Shown in pieces: positions 1-10,222 of a stretch of DNA of 64,000 nucleotides. The position numbers and the translations under genes are program-made. Where the stretch lies: assembly GCF_003201105.1 (NCBI RefSeq), contig NZ_QICJ01000017.1, positions 23,187 through 87,186 on the forward strand, given 5' to 3'. The notes below the pieces were generated by a model that saw nothing but the letters and a program-made list of their open reading frames with translations, was not told where the DNA came from and ran no database searches. Numbering within the stretch: position 1 is the first letter of the stretch; every line of letters starts with the position of its first letter. The stretch is from Dyella sp. AtDHG13. GTDB lineage: Bacteria > Pseudomonadota > Gammaproteobacteria > Xanthomonadales > Rhodanobacteraceae.

Positions 1-1538
1 CCCACCGCGTACGTCGCCAGCGCATTGGTGTCGCCGGCGTCCTGCGCGGTGAGCTTCACCGACTTGAACTTCACGCCCATCTTGATGACGTGGTCGCCAT
101 GCCACTGCACGTCGTTGAGGGTGAAGTCGTCGGAGATGGCCGGCCCTTTCTGGCCCTTGTTCTGGAACGACAGCGGCGAGGCGCCGTCGACGATCAGCGG
201 CTGGTTCTGGTTGTTGTACGCCGTGTACTCCGCGCCCACGCCCGTGATGATCGGCGTCGGCGTGTAGTACGCATCTTCATACGTCGCCTGCAGGCGGTTG
301 AACCAGCTGTCGGTGCTGTGATCCCAGCGGATGTCGAAGCGCTTGTCGGTGTTGCGCGTGTTGAGCGCGGTGTTGGCCGTCTGCTGCGCGCCAATGCCGC
401 TGATGGCGGTTTCGTCGCGGTACTTGCCGCTCACCTCGATGCGGTCGCGGTCCGTCGGCTCCCAGTCCACCTTGCCGAACCAGTTGTTTTCCCGGAACGG
501 CAGGCTTGCCGGGCCGATTTCGTTCTTCACGCTCTGCGGCAGGTTGGGCCAGAAGCTGGAATCGCCCGCCGGCACGACGGTGATCGGGCTGTCGAACTCC
601 TTGCCTTCGTAGGCAATGTAGAAATGCGCCTTGTCCTTGAGGATGGGGCCGCCGAGATCGAAACCGTAGTCCTTCTCGTGCGAAGCGACCTTGGTGCCGG
701 TTGCCTCTTCCGACGGCGTCTTGGCGCGCATGGGGCCATTGGTGAAGCTGCCGAACACGTCGCCGTGGAACTGGTTGGTACCCGACTTGGTCTCGGCGGT
801 AATGGCCGCGCTGGAGAGCTGGTCGTACTCGGCCTTGTAGTTGGAGGTGATGACCTTGTACTCGGCCACGGCCAACTGCGGGAACGGATTGCCCTGGCTG
901 TTGTTCTGGCCGGTAACGCCGCCGGGCAGCACGTAGTTCTTCTGGCCCACGCCGTCGATGTAGACGTTGATGTTGGAGCTGGCCTGCGCGCCGGAGCGCA
1001 GGCTGGTGTTGCCGTTGGCGTCACGCGTGAACACCATGCCCGGCACCGTGTCGGCGAACTCGAGGAAGTTGCGCGACGCGGCCGGCGTGGTTTCGATCTG
1101 GCGCAGGGACACCAGCGAGCCCACTTCGGAGGTCTTCACTTCCTGCAGCGTGGTGGCCGAGACGGTTACGCCACTGAGGTTCTGCGCGTTGGCTTCGGCC
1201 GGCGCGGCAGCGGCCGCGGCCTGCTGCGCGCTGAGGTTCAAGGTGAACACCGAGGCCACCGTCACGGTGACGGTGCGTTCGGTGCCAGGCCCGGCGCTCA
1301 CCTGATAGGTGCCCGGCGGCAGCCCGACCAGCGCGTAGCTGCCGGCCTTGTCGGTGTGCGTGCGCCGCGTGGAGCCGGTGGCGGTGTTCTTGGCGACCAC
1401 GTCGACGTCGGCGGGGCCCTGGCCGCGGATGGTCGCGTCCGAGCTCTGCGCCCAGCCGATGACGGGCACGGAAGAGGCCATCGCGAGTGCGATGGCAGCA
1501 GCTAGTAAACGTTTACTTTTCTGAGTTTGAGTCGTCAT
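1..1538 (-). CDS. TonB-dependent receptor, Oar-like (N-terminal part, cut by window edge)
   Basis: This is an outer-membrane receptor for TonB-driven uptake, of the subfamily with an N-terminal carboxypeptidase-regulatory-like domain. The reading frame is open from an ATG at 1538 to the left edge, giving 512 codons. Residues 1-30 form a signal peptide ending GWAQ. A small beta-sandwich domain follows to about residue 110, then a plug domain with YIDGVG and the stretch SGTNQFHG, which is typical of Oar-like plugs. A GGAG lies 8 bases before the ATG. The gene starts 30 bases after the LacI-type regulator on the same strand, so the two are probably co-transcribed, and a LacI-type palindrome lies inside its first codons. 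In xanthomonads such pairs usually serve sugar uptake. The substrate cannot be read from the sequence. Confidence 0.88.
   Translation of the reverse strand, partial: MTTQTQKSKRLLAAAIALAMASSVPVIGWAQSSDATIRGQGPADVDVVAKNTATGSTRRTHTDKAGSYALVGLPPGTYQVSAGPGTERTVTVTVASVFTLNLSAQQAAAAAAPAEANAQNLSGVTVSATTLQEVKTSEVGSLVSLRQIETTPAASRNFLEFADTVPGMVFTRDANGNTSLRSGAQASSNINVYIDGVGQKNYVLPGGVTGQNNSQGNPFPQLAVAEYKVITSNYKAEYDQLSSAAITAETKSGTNQFHGDVFGSFTNGPMRAKTPSEEATGTKVASHEKDYGFDLGGPILKDKAHFYIAYEGKEFDSPITVVPAGDSSFWPNLPQSVKNEIGPASLPFRENNWFGKVDWEPTDRDRIEVSGKYRDETAISGIGAQQTANTALNTRNTDKRFDIRWDHSTDSWFNRLQATYEDAYYTPTPIITGVGAEYTAYNNQNQPLIVDGASPLSFQNKGQKGPAISDDFTLNDVQWHGDHVIKMGVKFKSVKLTAQDAGDTNALATYAV
1504..1517. promoter_or_regulatory. 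LacI-family operator palindrome
   Basis: AGTAAACGTTTACT is a perfect 14-base palindrome with the central CG typical of LacI/GalR operators. It lies in codons 8-12 of the TonB-dependent receptor, just downstream of the LacI-type gene. Binding there would block or roadblock receptor transcription. The assignment of the neighbouring regulator to this site is inferred from position and from the second, similar site at 2674. Confidence 0.65.
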
Positions 1539-1568
1539 CTGGTTCTCCCCTCCCACAAAGGCCGCCGC

Positions 1569-2618
1569 TCAGACGAGCGCCGGAGGATGTTTCGTTGCAA
1601 CGTTGGTCTGCGGTGCGCCACACGACTCGCGCGCGACCACGTCGCAACGGAGGGTGCGGGTATGAGGGCCGTCGAGGCGGCCCTTGCCTTCCATGAGCTC
1701 GGTGAGCAGGAGCAGCGCGCTCTTGCCCAGGTCTGCGATGTTGACGCTCACGGTACTGAGCGAAGGCGTGACGTACCGTGCGATGAGAATGTCGTCGAAT
1801 CCCGCGAGCGCGATGTCCTGCGGCACGCGCACGCCGGCTTCCTTGAAGGCGTAGAGGCAGCCCACCGCCATCATGTCGTTGGCGGCGAACACGGCGCGCG
1901 GGCGCGTGGCCTGCGCAAGCAGTTCGCGGCCGGCGCGATAGCCCGATTCCTCGGTGAAGTCGCCGGCGACGATGGTGAGCGGCGCCTTGGGCGCGAACCG
2001 CGCCATCGCCGCGCGATAGCCCTTCTCGCGCTCCTGCGCGTCGTAGTTGCCGGCGGGGCCAGTGACGAAGGCCACCGAGCCGTGGCCGGCATCGAGCAGG
2101 TGCTTCACCATCGCCTGCGCGCCGGCGATGTTGTCCATGTTGATCGCCGGATAGCGCGGGTTGTCCACCGGGCTGTCCAGCAACACCACGGGCAGGTCCG
2201 CGGGCACGTTCTGTTCGAGGAACGCGCCGTCGACGAACTCGGAAAGGATGATCATGCCGTCCACGCGGCCGCGCATGGTGCGCACGGCGGCCGCCGCGTC
2301 GTCCACGCCGTCGTGCGAGCTGGAAACCAGCAGATGCAGGCCGCGCGCGCGCGCGGCGAGGTCGATGCCGCGGATCAGTTCGGAGAAGAACTCGCCATAG
2401 AGATCCGGCAGCACCGCGCCGATGGTGTGGGTGCGGCCGGTGATGAGGCTGCGCGCGGCGTTGTCGGGCACGTAATGCAGCCTGGCGGCGGCCTTACGCA
2501 CGGCGTCCTGCGTTTCCGCGGTGACACCGCCCAGGCCGTTGAGCACGCGCGACACCGAGGCGATCGAGACCTTCGCCTCGCGCGCCACATCCTTGATGGT
2601 GGCCTTCTTGGTGGTCAC
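1569..2618 (-). CDS. LacI/GalR-family transcriptional regulator
   Basis: This 349-residue protein is a sugar-responsive DNA-binding repressor. The N-terminal helix-turn-helix (TIKDVAREAKVSIASVSRVL, residues 7-26) is the LacI signature. It is followed by the hinge and a periplasmic-binding-protein-like sensor domain (about 62-335) with GFDDI near residue 278. The start is a GTG at 2618, preceded by CAGGAG with 5 bases of spacing. The neighbouring TonB-dependent receptor lies immediately downstream on the same strand. Palindromes of LacI type occur upstream of this gene and inside the receptor start, so it probably controls both itself and the receptor. The inducer is unknown. Confidence 0.93.
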   Translation of the reverse strand: MTTKKATIKDVAREAKVSIASVSRVLNGLGGVTAETQDAVRKAAARLHYVPDNAARSLITGRTHTIGAVLPDLYGEFFSELIRGIDLAARARGLHLLVSSSHDGVDDAAAAVRTMRGRVDGMIILSEFVDGAFLEQNVPADLPVVLLDSPVDNPRYPAINMDNIAGAQAMVKHLLDAGHGSVAFVTGPAGNYDAQEREKGYRAAMARFAPKAPLTIVAGDFTEESGYRAGRELLAQATRPRAVFAANDMMAVGCLYAFKEAGVRVPQDIALAGFDDILIARYVTPSLSTVSVNIADLGKSALLLLTELMEGKGRLDGPHTRTLRCDVVARESCGAPQTNVATKHPPALV

Positions 2619-2673
2619 ATCGGCTCCTGGGACACGTCAGCAGAAGAACGTTCCTCGGCGTGCGCGGCGGAAC

Positions 2674-2685
2674 GTAAACGTTTTC
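2674..2685. promoter_or_regulatory. Imperfect LacI-family operator upstream of the regulator
   Basis: GTAAACGTTTTC matches 11 of 12 bases of the perfect palindrome core at 1505-1516 (GTAAACGTTTAC). It lies 56 bases upstream of the GTG start of the LacI-type gene, where an autoregulatory operator is expected. Confidence 0.5.
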
Positions 2686-2843
2686 ATCAAAACTTGTAAA
2701 GTCACCATATCAGAGGATTTTCGCTGCACCGCAATAGTTCGCGGGCGAAATTTCCGCGCCTTGTCGCGCACGCACGCGGCCGCTGCGGCTCTCGCGGCGC
2801 AACATCGATCGTTTAATTTTCGGAAGGATTAACCCTGCGGCCG

Positions 2844-3632
2844 TCAGCCTTGTCCGCCCTTTCTGTGGGAAAACATCCAGGGCCAAAGCTCGGGCGTCGC
2901 ATAGGCGGGCGCCCAGGAAGCGTGGTTCACGCCGGGGAATTCGGTGTAGCGGACTTCGCCGCCGGCCTTGATCAATGCCTGGTTCATGGCGCGCGAATCG
3001 GCCGGCGGCACCTGGTCGTCGAGCGAGCCGTGGAAGAGCCACACCGCCGTCGGCTTCACCTTGCCGGCCACCCACGCATACGGGTCGGCGTGCTCGGGGA
3101 TGCCGTAGACCTTCAGCTCCGGCATGTCGTCCAGCCCGCGGACGCCGCCGCAGATCACCGCGGCGGCGGCGAACATGCCGGGGTGATCCACGGCGATCTG
3201 CCACACGCCGTAACCGCCCATGGAAAGGCCCGTGAGATAGAGCCGCGCGCGATCGCCGTGGTAGTCGCGGATGCTCTTTTCCAGCGCGGCCATGGCGGCG
3301 CGCTCGCTCTCGCCGCTCCATACGGTGTCGTCCGGCGCCTGCGGCGCCACCACCACGGCGGGGAAATCGGCGCCGTGCTCCTTCAGCCACGGCGGCAGGC
3401 CCTGCTTCAACTGCGCCTGGTTGTCACTGCCCCGCTCGCCGCTGCCATGCAGGAACAGCACCACCGGCCAAGCGCGGTCCGCATTCCAGTCGCGCGGAAC
3501 AAACACCTGGAAGGCATGGCGATGGCCATCCACCGTCACCGCGTCGGCGACGAAATGCGCATCGGCTGCGTGTGCCGTCGATGCCATGCCCAGCAGCAAG
3601 GCTGCCGTCCAACCCAGATGCTTCGTCGTCAT
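2844..3632 (-). CDS. Secreted alpha/beta hydrolase (esterase/depolymerase-like)
   Basis: This 262-residue protein has a signal peptide (residues 1-22, cleavage after THA) and an alpha/beta-hydrolase fold. It has an oxyanion-hole region FLHGSGERG (60-68), the nucleophile elbow GLSMGG with Ser137, an acid Asp205 in HGSLDD and His237 in GVNHASW. The pattern resembles the PHB-depolymerase/feruloyl-esterase-like group and the predicted peptidases of the prolyl oligopeptidase type. It would act in the periplasm or outside the cell. It lies upstream of the LacI-type gene on the same strand with a 225-base gap, so linkage to the sugar-uptake pair is possible but not shown. The true substrate is unknown. 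Confidence 0.8.
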   Translation of the reverse strand: MTTKHLGWTAALLLGMASTAHAADAHFVADAVTVDGHRHAFQVFVPRDWNADRAWPVVLFLHGSGERGSDNQAQLKQGLPPWLKEHGADFPAVVVAPQAPDDTVWSGESERAAMAALEKSIRDYHGDRARLYLTGLSMGGYGVWQIAVDHPGMFAAAAVICGGVRGLDDMPELKVYGIPEHADPYAWVAGKVKPTAVWLFHGSLDDQVPPADSRAMNQALIKAGGEVRYTEFPGVNHASWAPAYATPELWPWMFSHRKGGQG

Positions 3633-3681
3633 GCCGTTCTCCCGCGTGAGGTACGCGGGAGAGTAGCGGGCGGGCGACGGA

Positions 3682-4251
3682 TCAGGCCAGCGCGGCCAGC
3701 ACCTGCTCGGTGGAACGCACGCGGCCCAGGCGCGGGAAGATGTTCTCCACGGCGAAACGATGCTGATCGGCGTGGGTGGAGCTCATCGCATCCTCGACCA
3801 GCACCTGATGGAAGCCCAGCTCGAAGGCGTGGCGGGCGGTGGACTCCACGCCGATATTGGTGGACACGCCGCCCAGCACGATCTGGGTGATGCCTCGGCG
3901 GCGCAGCTGCAACTCCAGCTCGGTGCCGTAGAAGGCGCCCCACTGGCGCTTGGTGATGTGGATGTCGCTGTCCGAGGCGTGGAGTTCGTCGGCGTATTCC
4001 ATCCAGTTGGCCGGCAGCGTCATGTTGCGCGGCGGCTCGTCGGTCAGCGGGCGCAGCATGTCGGCGCCGTCGGCGGACCAGCCCACGCGCACCAGCACCA
4101 CCGGCGCCTTGAGCTCGCGGAAACGGGCGGCCAGGCGACCGGCGCGGGCGTTCACGTCGGCGCTGGAATGCGGCCCGCCGGCGAACGCCGCAATGCCTTT
4201 CTGCAGGTCGATCAGCACGAGCGCGGTGGTGCGGGGATCAAGCTTTTCCAT
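3682..4251 (-). CDS. Isochorismatase-family hydrolase lacking the usual cysteine
   Basis: This 189-residue cytoplasmic protein has the isochorismatase/nicotinamidase fold. Asp15 (LIDLQKG) and Lys101 (ITKRQWGAF) of the usual Asp-Lys-Cys triad are present. The cysteine position in the conserved TNxxVESTAR motif is Gly134 ([10 protein letters not shown]). In this superfamily, loss of Cys at this place is known from true isochorismatases, which hydrolyse a vinyl ether without a covalent thiol. An amidase role is therefore less likely. The gene is divergent from a TetR-type regulator, with a 127-base intergenic region carrying a palindrome, and is probably its target. The substrate is unknown. Confidence 0.82.
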   Translation of the reverse strand: MEKLDPRTTALVLIDLQKGIAAFAGGPHSSADVNARAGRLAARFRELKAPVVLVRVGWSADGADMLRPLTDEPPRNMTLPANWMEYADELHASDSDIHITKRQWGAFYGTELELQLRRRGITQIVLGGVSTNIGVESTARHAFELGFHQVLVEDAMSSTHADQHRFAVENIFPRLGRVRSTEQVLAALA

Positions 4252-4344
4252 CGGAAACTCCAGGGATATGCAGGGATTGGGCGGGCATCAGCGTAGAATC
4301 GGCCACGACCATGCCATGTCGGCCACGGGCCGGAAATCGTCGCT

Positions 4345-4387
4345 ATGTGAGGGCAGCCTCACATTGGAGTTTATGAGGATGTCCTCA
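4345..4387. promoter_or_regulatory. Tandem TGAGG-N4-CCTCA operator sites
   Basis: Two inverted repeats with the same half-sites lie 26 bases apart, centre to centre. The first is TGAGG(4348-4352)-N4-CCTCA(4357-4361), extended to 8-base arms (ATGTGAGG/CCTCACAT). The second is TGAGG(4374-4378)-N4-CCTCA(4383-4387). The second spans the start codon of the TetR-type gene. They are good candidates for its own binding sites, controlling both divergent genes. Confidence 0.6.
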
Positions 4388-4999
4388 CAAAAGACAAGCC
4401 AGGGCGGCCGTGCGCCCAGCCGCCGCCGTGGCCACGAACGGGTGGCGACGCTGCTCTCCGCCGCATCGGCCTGCTTCGTCGAAAAAGGTTTCGACGCCAC
4501 CACCATGACCGAGATCGCCGCCCGCGCGGAGGCCTCGATCGGCTCGCTCTACCAGTTCTTCCCCACCAAGGAGGCGCTAGCCGAGGCGCTGCTGGGCGAG
4601 CACGCCAACGGCCTGAACGAGCGCATGGAGCGGCTGGTCGCGCAGACGCCGGACTGGACGACGGAAGAACTTGCGGCGCGGCTCGTGCGCACCTTCGTGG
4701 ACTACCGCAAGCAGCACCCCGCCATGGTCGCGCTTACCGAGGCCGCCGGCTCCCTGCCCTCCATGCTGGGTCGCACCATTCGCCAGCGCATGCGCGATTA
4801 CCTCAGCCAGATCCTTGCGATCCACGCGCCGCATATTCCCGCAGGCGAACTTCGCCCCGCGGCCATGGTGGTGCAGCAGATGATGAAAGCCGCCGTGGCG
4901 CTCGAAAGCGAGCAGCCGGCGACGCTGCGCAAGGCCGCGCAAATCCAGTTGCAGCAAGCCCTGGCGCTGTATCTCGTCGAACTCGCCTCGCGACGCTGA
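4379..4999 (+). CDS. TetR-family transcriptional regulator
   Basis: This 206-residue protein has a TetR-type DNA-binding domain at about residues 15-65 (FVEKGFDATTMTEIAARA, then SIGSLYQFFPTKEAL) and an all-helical ligand domain. The ATG at 4379 is chosen because GGAG at 4366-4369 sits 9 bases before it. An ATG two codons upstream (4373) is only 3 bases from that site. The gene is divergent from the isochorismatase-fold hydrolase, and paired palindromes overlap its start, indicating autorepression and control of the neighbour. The ligand is not known. Confidence 0.88.
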   Translation: MSSQKTSQGGRAPSRRRGHERVATLLSAASACFVEKGFDATTMTEIAARAEASIGSLYQFFPTKEALAEALLGEHANGLNERMERLVAQTPDWTTEELAARLVRTFVDYRKQHPAMVALTEAAGSLPSMLGRTIRQRMRDYLSQILAIHAPHIPAGELRPAAMVVQQMMKAAVALESEQPATLRKAAQIQLQQALALYLVELASRR

Positions 5000-5105
5000 G
5001 AACACCGCTTCTCGCGCGCGTGCCATGCACGCGCGAGGCGTCCAGCCGTATGGACGTCCGAATGTGCATCGCGCCACGCGATTTGAAAGTTTTCAAAAGA
5101 AACTG

Positions 5106-5135
5106 TTGACAACCCGTTAGACCGCCCATTAGGGT
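5106..5135 (+). promoter_or_regulatory. Candidate sigma-70 promoter of the leu-ilv operon
   Basis: A perfect -35 box TTGACA (5106-5111) is followed after 18 bases by TAGGGT (5130-5135), a weak -10 box. Transcription would start close to the leader-peptide ATG at 5143, which would make that message nearly leaderless. AGGG at 5131-5134 could instead serve as its ribosome site if transcription starts further upstream. Confidence 0.5.
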
Positions 5136-5142
5136 CGGTTGC

Positions 5143-5280
5143 ATGTCGCAGCGCAACAGCCACGATCGCATTGCCGAACCGATTGGTCCCCCGACCATCG
5201 ACGGCGCGCTGCGCCTTCGCAACAACCTCCTTCTTGCCCTTGCACTCGTACTCCTTATTACCAACGGAGGTGCGGGCTGA
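5143..5280 (+). CDS. leu-ilv operon leader peptide (attenuation control)
   Basis: A 45-codon open frame ends with a run rich in branched-chain residues: NNLLLALALVLLITN, giving 7 Leu, 1 Val and 1 Ile within 13 codons. The Leu codons in this run are CTC and CTT only, whereas the neighbouring genes use CTG almost exclusively. Slow decoding when charged tRNA-Leu is scarce is the basis of classical attenuation. A short hairpin and then a strong intrinsic terminator follow before leuA. The start at 5143 is inferred; a shorter peptide using a later in-frame start is possible. The function rests on position, composition and the terminator. Confidence 0.75.
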   Translation: MSQRNSHDRIAEPIGPPTIDGALRLRNNLLLALALVLLITNGGAG

Positions 5281-5327
5281 GGGCGTGTGTCCAGGTAACT
5301 AGAAAAACCACCTGAATACGACCAAAG

Positions 5328-5361
5328 AACCCCGCACCCGGAAACGGATGCGGGGTTTTTT
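5328..5361 (+). terminator. Attenuator terminator upstream of leuA
   Basis: Arms AACCCCGCA (5328-5336) and TGCGGGGTT (5349-5357) pair perfectly, with an inner CCG-GAAA-CGG tetraloop stem. They are followed by six T (5356-5361). The terminator lies between the leader peptide and leuA. An upstream hairpin CAGGT (5292-5296)/ACCTG (5310-5314) could act as pause or antiterminator element. Confidence 0.82.
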
Positions 5362-5393
5362 GTTGCCCACGGCGCGTGCCAGCGGAGCCAGCA

Positions 5394-7042
<1,649 letters not shown>

Positions 7043-7046
<4 letters not shown>

Positions 7047-7981
7047 CTACGCCCTTTCTCTGGCACAACGGCCAGATCAAACCCTGGACCGAGGCGACGG
7101 TCCACGTCAGCACCCACGCCCTGCACTACGGCTCCTCGGTCTTCGAAGGCGAACGCGTCTACGCCACGCCGCAGGGCCCGGCCTATTTCCGCCTCGCCGA
7201 CCACACGCGCCGCCTGTTCGAATCCGCGCGCGTCTACGAGATCGAGATCGGCTACAGCGAGGACGAGATCAACGCCGCCTGCCACGAAGTGATCCGCGCG
7301 AACCGCATGAAGTCGGCCTACGTGCGTCCCATCGTGTTCCGCGGCGCCGGCGGCCTGGGCGTGCTGCCCAAGGGCGACTCGCCGGTGGATGTGGCGATCA
7401 TGGCGCTGGAATGGGGCGCTTATCTCGGCGACGCCATCGAGCACGGCGCGGACGTGTGTGTGTCCTCATGGCATCGCCCGGCGCCGAACACGCTGCCGAG
7501 CTGGGCCAAGGCCGGCGGCAATTACCTGAGCAGCCAACTGATCGCGCTTGAGGCGCGCCGCGGCGGTTACGCCGAAGGCATCGCGCTGGGCCACAACGGC
7601 CTGCTGAGCGAAGGCGCGGGCGAAAACCTGTTCCTGGTGAAGAACGGCAAGCTGCTCACGCCGCCGACCAGCGCGGGCATCCTGGCCGGCATCACGCGCG
7701 AGTCGGTGATCACCTTGGCCGGCGAGCTGGGCATCACCGTGGAAGAACGCGACCTGCCGCGCGAGGCGCTGTACACCGCCGACGAAATCTTCATGACCGG
7801 CACCGCTGCCGAAATCACGCCGGTGCGTTCGGTGGATCGCAAGCAGGTGGGCGCAGGTCGGCCGGGCGACATCACGCGCGCGCTGCAGAAGGCCTTCTTC
7901 GGGTTGTTCGACGGCACCACGGAAGACAAATGGAATTGGTTAGTGCCCGTGCAGGTCGACGCCGCGCAGGAGGCTGCGTAA
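7043..7981 (+). CDS. ilvE: Branched-chain amino acid aminotransferase
   Basis: This PLP enzyme (fold type IV) carries out the last transamination to leucine, isoleucine and valine. The 312 residues align closely with E. coli Ilv[17 protein letters not shown], the PLP lysine Lys156 in [23 protein letters not shown], and [15 protein letters not shown] near residue 250. It overlaps leuA by 4 bases, and its stop shares one base with the leuC start (TAATG), so translation is probably coupled. Its place inside the leu operon is sensible because all three pathways end with it. Confidence 0.96.
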
Positions 7982-9390
7982 TGGCCAAGACCCTGTTCGA
8001 AAAAATCTGGGACGCGCACGTCGTCGCCGCTGAAAGCAGCGACACGCCGGCCATCCTCTACATCGACCTGCACCTGGTGCACGAAGTCACCTCGCCGCAG
8101 GCCTTCAGCGAACTGCGCGAGCGCGGCCTGAAACTGCGCCGCCCGGATCGCATGCTGGCCACGCTGGATCATTCCACGCCCACGCTGCCCACCGCCGCCA
8201 ATGGCGAACGCCCCTACGCCAACGCGGAGGCCAAGGCGCAAGTCGAACAGCTGGAGAAGAACTGCCGCGAATTCGGCGTGGAACTGCATGGTTGGGACAG
8301 CAGCGACCGCGGCATCGTGCACGTGTTCGGCCCGGAGCTGGGGGCGACGCAGCCGGGCATGACCATCGTGTGCGGCGACAGCCACACTTCCACCCACGGT
8401 GCGTTCGGCGCGCTGGCGTTCGGCATCGGCACCACCGAAGTCGGCCATGTGATGGCCACGCAGTGCCTGCTCCAGCGCAAGGCGAAGACGCTGGCGATCC
8501 ACGTCGACGGTGAGCTGCCCGCAGGCGTGGGCGCGAAGGACCTGATCCTGCACATCATCGGCGAGATCGGCGTGGACGGCGGCACCGGCCATGTCATCGA
8601 GTACCGCGGCAAGGCCATCGAGAAGTTGTCGATGGAAGAGCGCATGACGGTGTGCAACATGTCGATCGAAGCGGGCGCGCGCGCTGGCCTGATCGCACCG
8701 GACGACACCACCTTCGCCTGGCTGAAAGGCCGCCCGCGCGCACCGCAGGGCGCTGCGTGGGACGAAGCCGTCGCACGCTGGAAGGCGCTGCGCACCGACG
8801 ACGGCGCCGTGTACGACCGCGAAGTGCGCATCGACGCCAGCAAGATCCGCCCCACGGTGACATACGGCACGCATCCGGGCATGGCGATTGCCATGGACGC
8901 GCCGGTGCCGGCCGCGCGCAATCCGCAGGAAAAGCGCGCGCTCGACTACATGAAGAGCGAAGCGGGCAAGCCGATGCAGGGCACGCCGGTGGACGTGGTG
9001 TTCGTCGGCAGCTGCACCAACTCGCGCCTTTCCGACCTGCGCGAAGCGGCCCACGTGCTGCGCGGCCGCCGCGTGGCCGAGGGCGTGCGCATGCTGGTGG
9101 TGCCGGGCTCCGAAGCCGTGCGCCGCGATGCGGAAAGCGAGGGCCTGCATCACGTGTTCACCGCCGCCGGCGCCGAGTGGCGCGAGCCGGGCTGCTCCAT
9201 GTGCATCGCCATGAATGGCGATTTCGCGCAGCCGGGCCAGCTGGTGGTGAGCACCTCGAACCGCAATTTCGAAGGCCGCCAGGGCAAGGGCGCGCGCACG
9301 GTGCTCGCAAGCCCCGCCACGGCGGCCGCATCCGCCGTCGCCGGGCGCATCGCCGATCCGCGCGAGTACATGACGGAGGTGGCGGCATGA
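7981..9390 (+). CDS. leuC: 3-isopropylmalate dehydratase, large subunit
   Basis: This subunit carries the [4Fe-4S] cluster of isopropylmalate isomerase, which converts 2- to 3-isopropylmalate. The 469 residues include the aconitase-family signatures [19 protein letters not shown] and [10 protein letters not shown]. The cluster ligands are Cys345, Cys405 and Cys408 (PGCSMC). It works with LeuD, encoded after a 190-base gap that holds a palindromic repeat, whereas in many bacteria leuC and leuD are almost contiguous. Confidence 0.97.
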   Translation: MAKTLFEKIWDAHVVAAESSDTPAILYIDLHLVHEVTSPQAFSELRERGLKLRRPDRMLATLDHSTPTLPTAANGERPYANAEAKAQVEQLEKNCREFGVELHGWDSSDRGIVHVFGPELGATQPGMTIVCGDSHTSTHGAFGALAFGIGTTEVGHVMATQCLLQRKAKTLAIHVDGELPAGVGAKDLILHIIGEIGVDGGTGHVIEYRGKAIEKLSMEERMTVCNMSIEAGARAGLIAPDDTTFAWLKGRPRAPQGAAWDEAVARWKALRTDDGAVYDREVRIDASKIRPTVTYGTHPGMAIAMDAPVPAARNPQEKRALDYMKSEAGKPMQGTPVDVVFVGSCTNSRLSDLREAAHVLRGRRVAEGVRMLVVPGSEAVRRDAESEGLHHVFTAAGAEWREPGCSMCIAMNGDFAQPGQLVVSTSNRNFEGRQGKGARTVLASPATAAASAVAGRIADPREYMTEVAA

Positions 9391-9405
9391 AGGCGCGGTC
9401 TTTTC

Positions 9406-9541
9406 TTCCTCTCCCCTCCGGGGAGAGGACCGAGGTGAGGGGCCAATCTAGCCTCAGTCAAACCTCAAAGCGCGCTTCGTTCAGCGCCACTGCAAGCACC
9501 CGCCCCTCACCCCAACCCTCTCCCCGGAGGGGAGAGGGAGC
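9406..9541. repeat. Palindromic repeat, family A (CCCTCACCCC / GGGGAGAGGG type)
   Basis: Two inverted copies face each other. One runs CCTCTCCCCTCCGGGGAGAGG and on to GGTGAGGGG (9408-9442). The other runs CCCCTCACCCCAACCC and on to GGAGGGGAGAGGG (9503-9540). Related elements lie at 32119 and 50620. It fills the leuC-leuD gap and may affect message folding there. Confidence 0.85.
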
Positions 9542-9580
9542 CAAAGCGCGCGCTGCGTGCTGTTGTCCGGAGACCTGTTA

Positions 9581-10222
9581 ATGCGCCCCGTCACCCGCCT
9601 CCACTCCCGCACCGCCGTGCTGCCGGACGAGAACATCGATACCGACCGCATCATTCCCGCGCGCTTCCTCACCACCACGGAGCGCGCCGGCCTGGGCAAG
9701 CTCTGTTTCAACGACTGGCGCTACCAGGCCGACGGCCGCGACAACCCGGCGTTTCCGCTGAACCAGCCGCAGGCGAAGGGCTGTTCCATCCTGGTCGCCG
9801 GGCGCAACTTCGGTTGCGGTTCCTCGCGCGAGCACGCGCCGTGGGCGCTGCTGGATTACGGCATCCATGCCGTGTTGTGCAGCGAGATCGCGGACATCTT
9901 CCGCAACAACGCGCTGAAGAACGGCCTGCTCGCCATCGTGCTGGACGAAGCCGAGCACCGCTGGCTGCTCGCCAACCCCGGCATCGAGCTGACCATCGAC
10001 GTGCGCGAGCAGTACATCGCGCTGCCGGATGGCGGCCACATCCGCTTCCAGCTCGAACCCTTCGCACGCCACTGCCTGCTCAACGGCGTGGACCAGCTGG
10101 GCTACCTACTCCAGCACGCCGATTTGATTGATGCGTTCATCCGTGACCGCGAAGGTCAAGAAGCGGCCATCCATGACCGCACTCCTCAACAAGAGCCTCG
10201 TTCTGCCGGAGTCACCCTATGA
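9581..10222 (+). CDS. leuD: 3-isopropylmalate dehydratase, small subunit
   Basis: This swivel-domain subunit partners LeuC in isomerising isopropylmalate. The 213 residues include [33 protein letters not shown] and [17 protein letters not shown], all typical of LeuD. The ATG at 9581 has GGAG 8 bases upstream (9569-9572). An upstream in-frame GTG at 9557 would add eight non-conserved residues. The C-terminal 15 residues beyond the usual end appear to be filler that carries the frame into the ATGA overlap with leuB. Confidence 0.96.
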   Translation: MRPVTRLHSRTAVLPDENIDTDRIIPARFLTTTERAGLGKLCFNDWRYQADGRDNPAFPLNQPQAKGCSILVAGRNFGCGSSREHAPWALLDYGIHAVLCSEIADIFRNNALKNGLLAIVLDEAEHRWLLANPGIELTIDVREQYIALPDGGHIRFQLEPFARHCLLNGVDQLGYLLQHADLIDAFIRDREGQEAAIHDRTPQQEPRSAGVTL

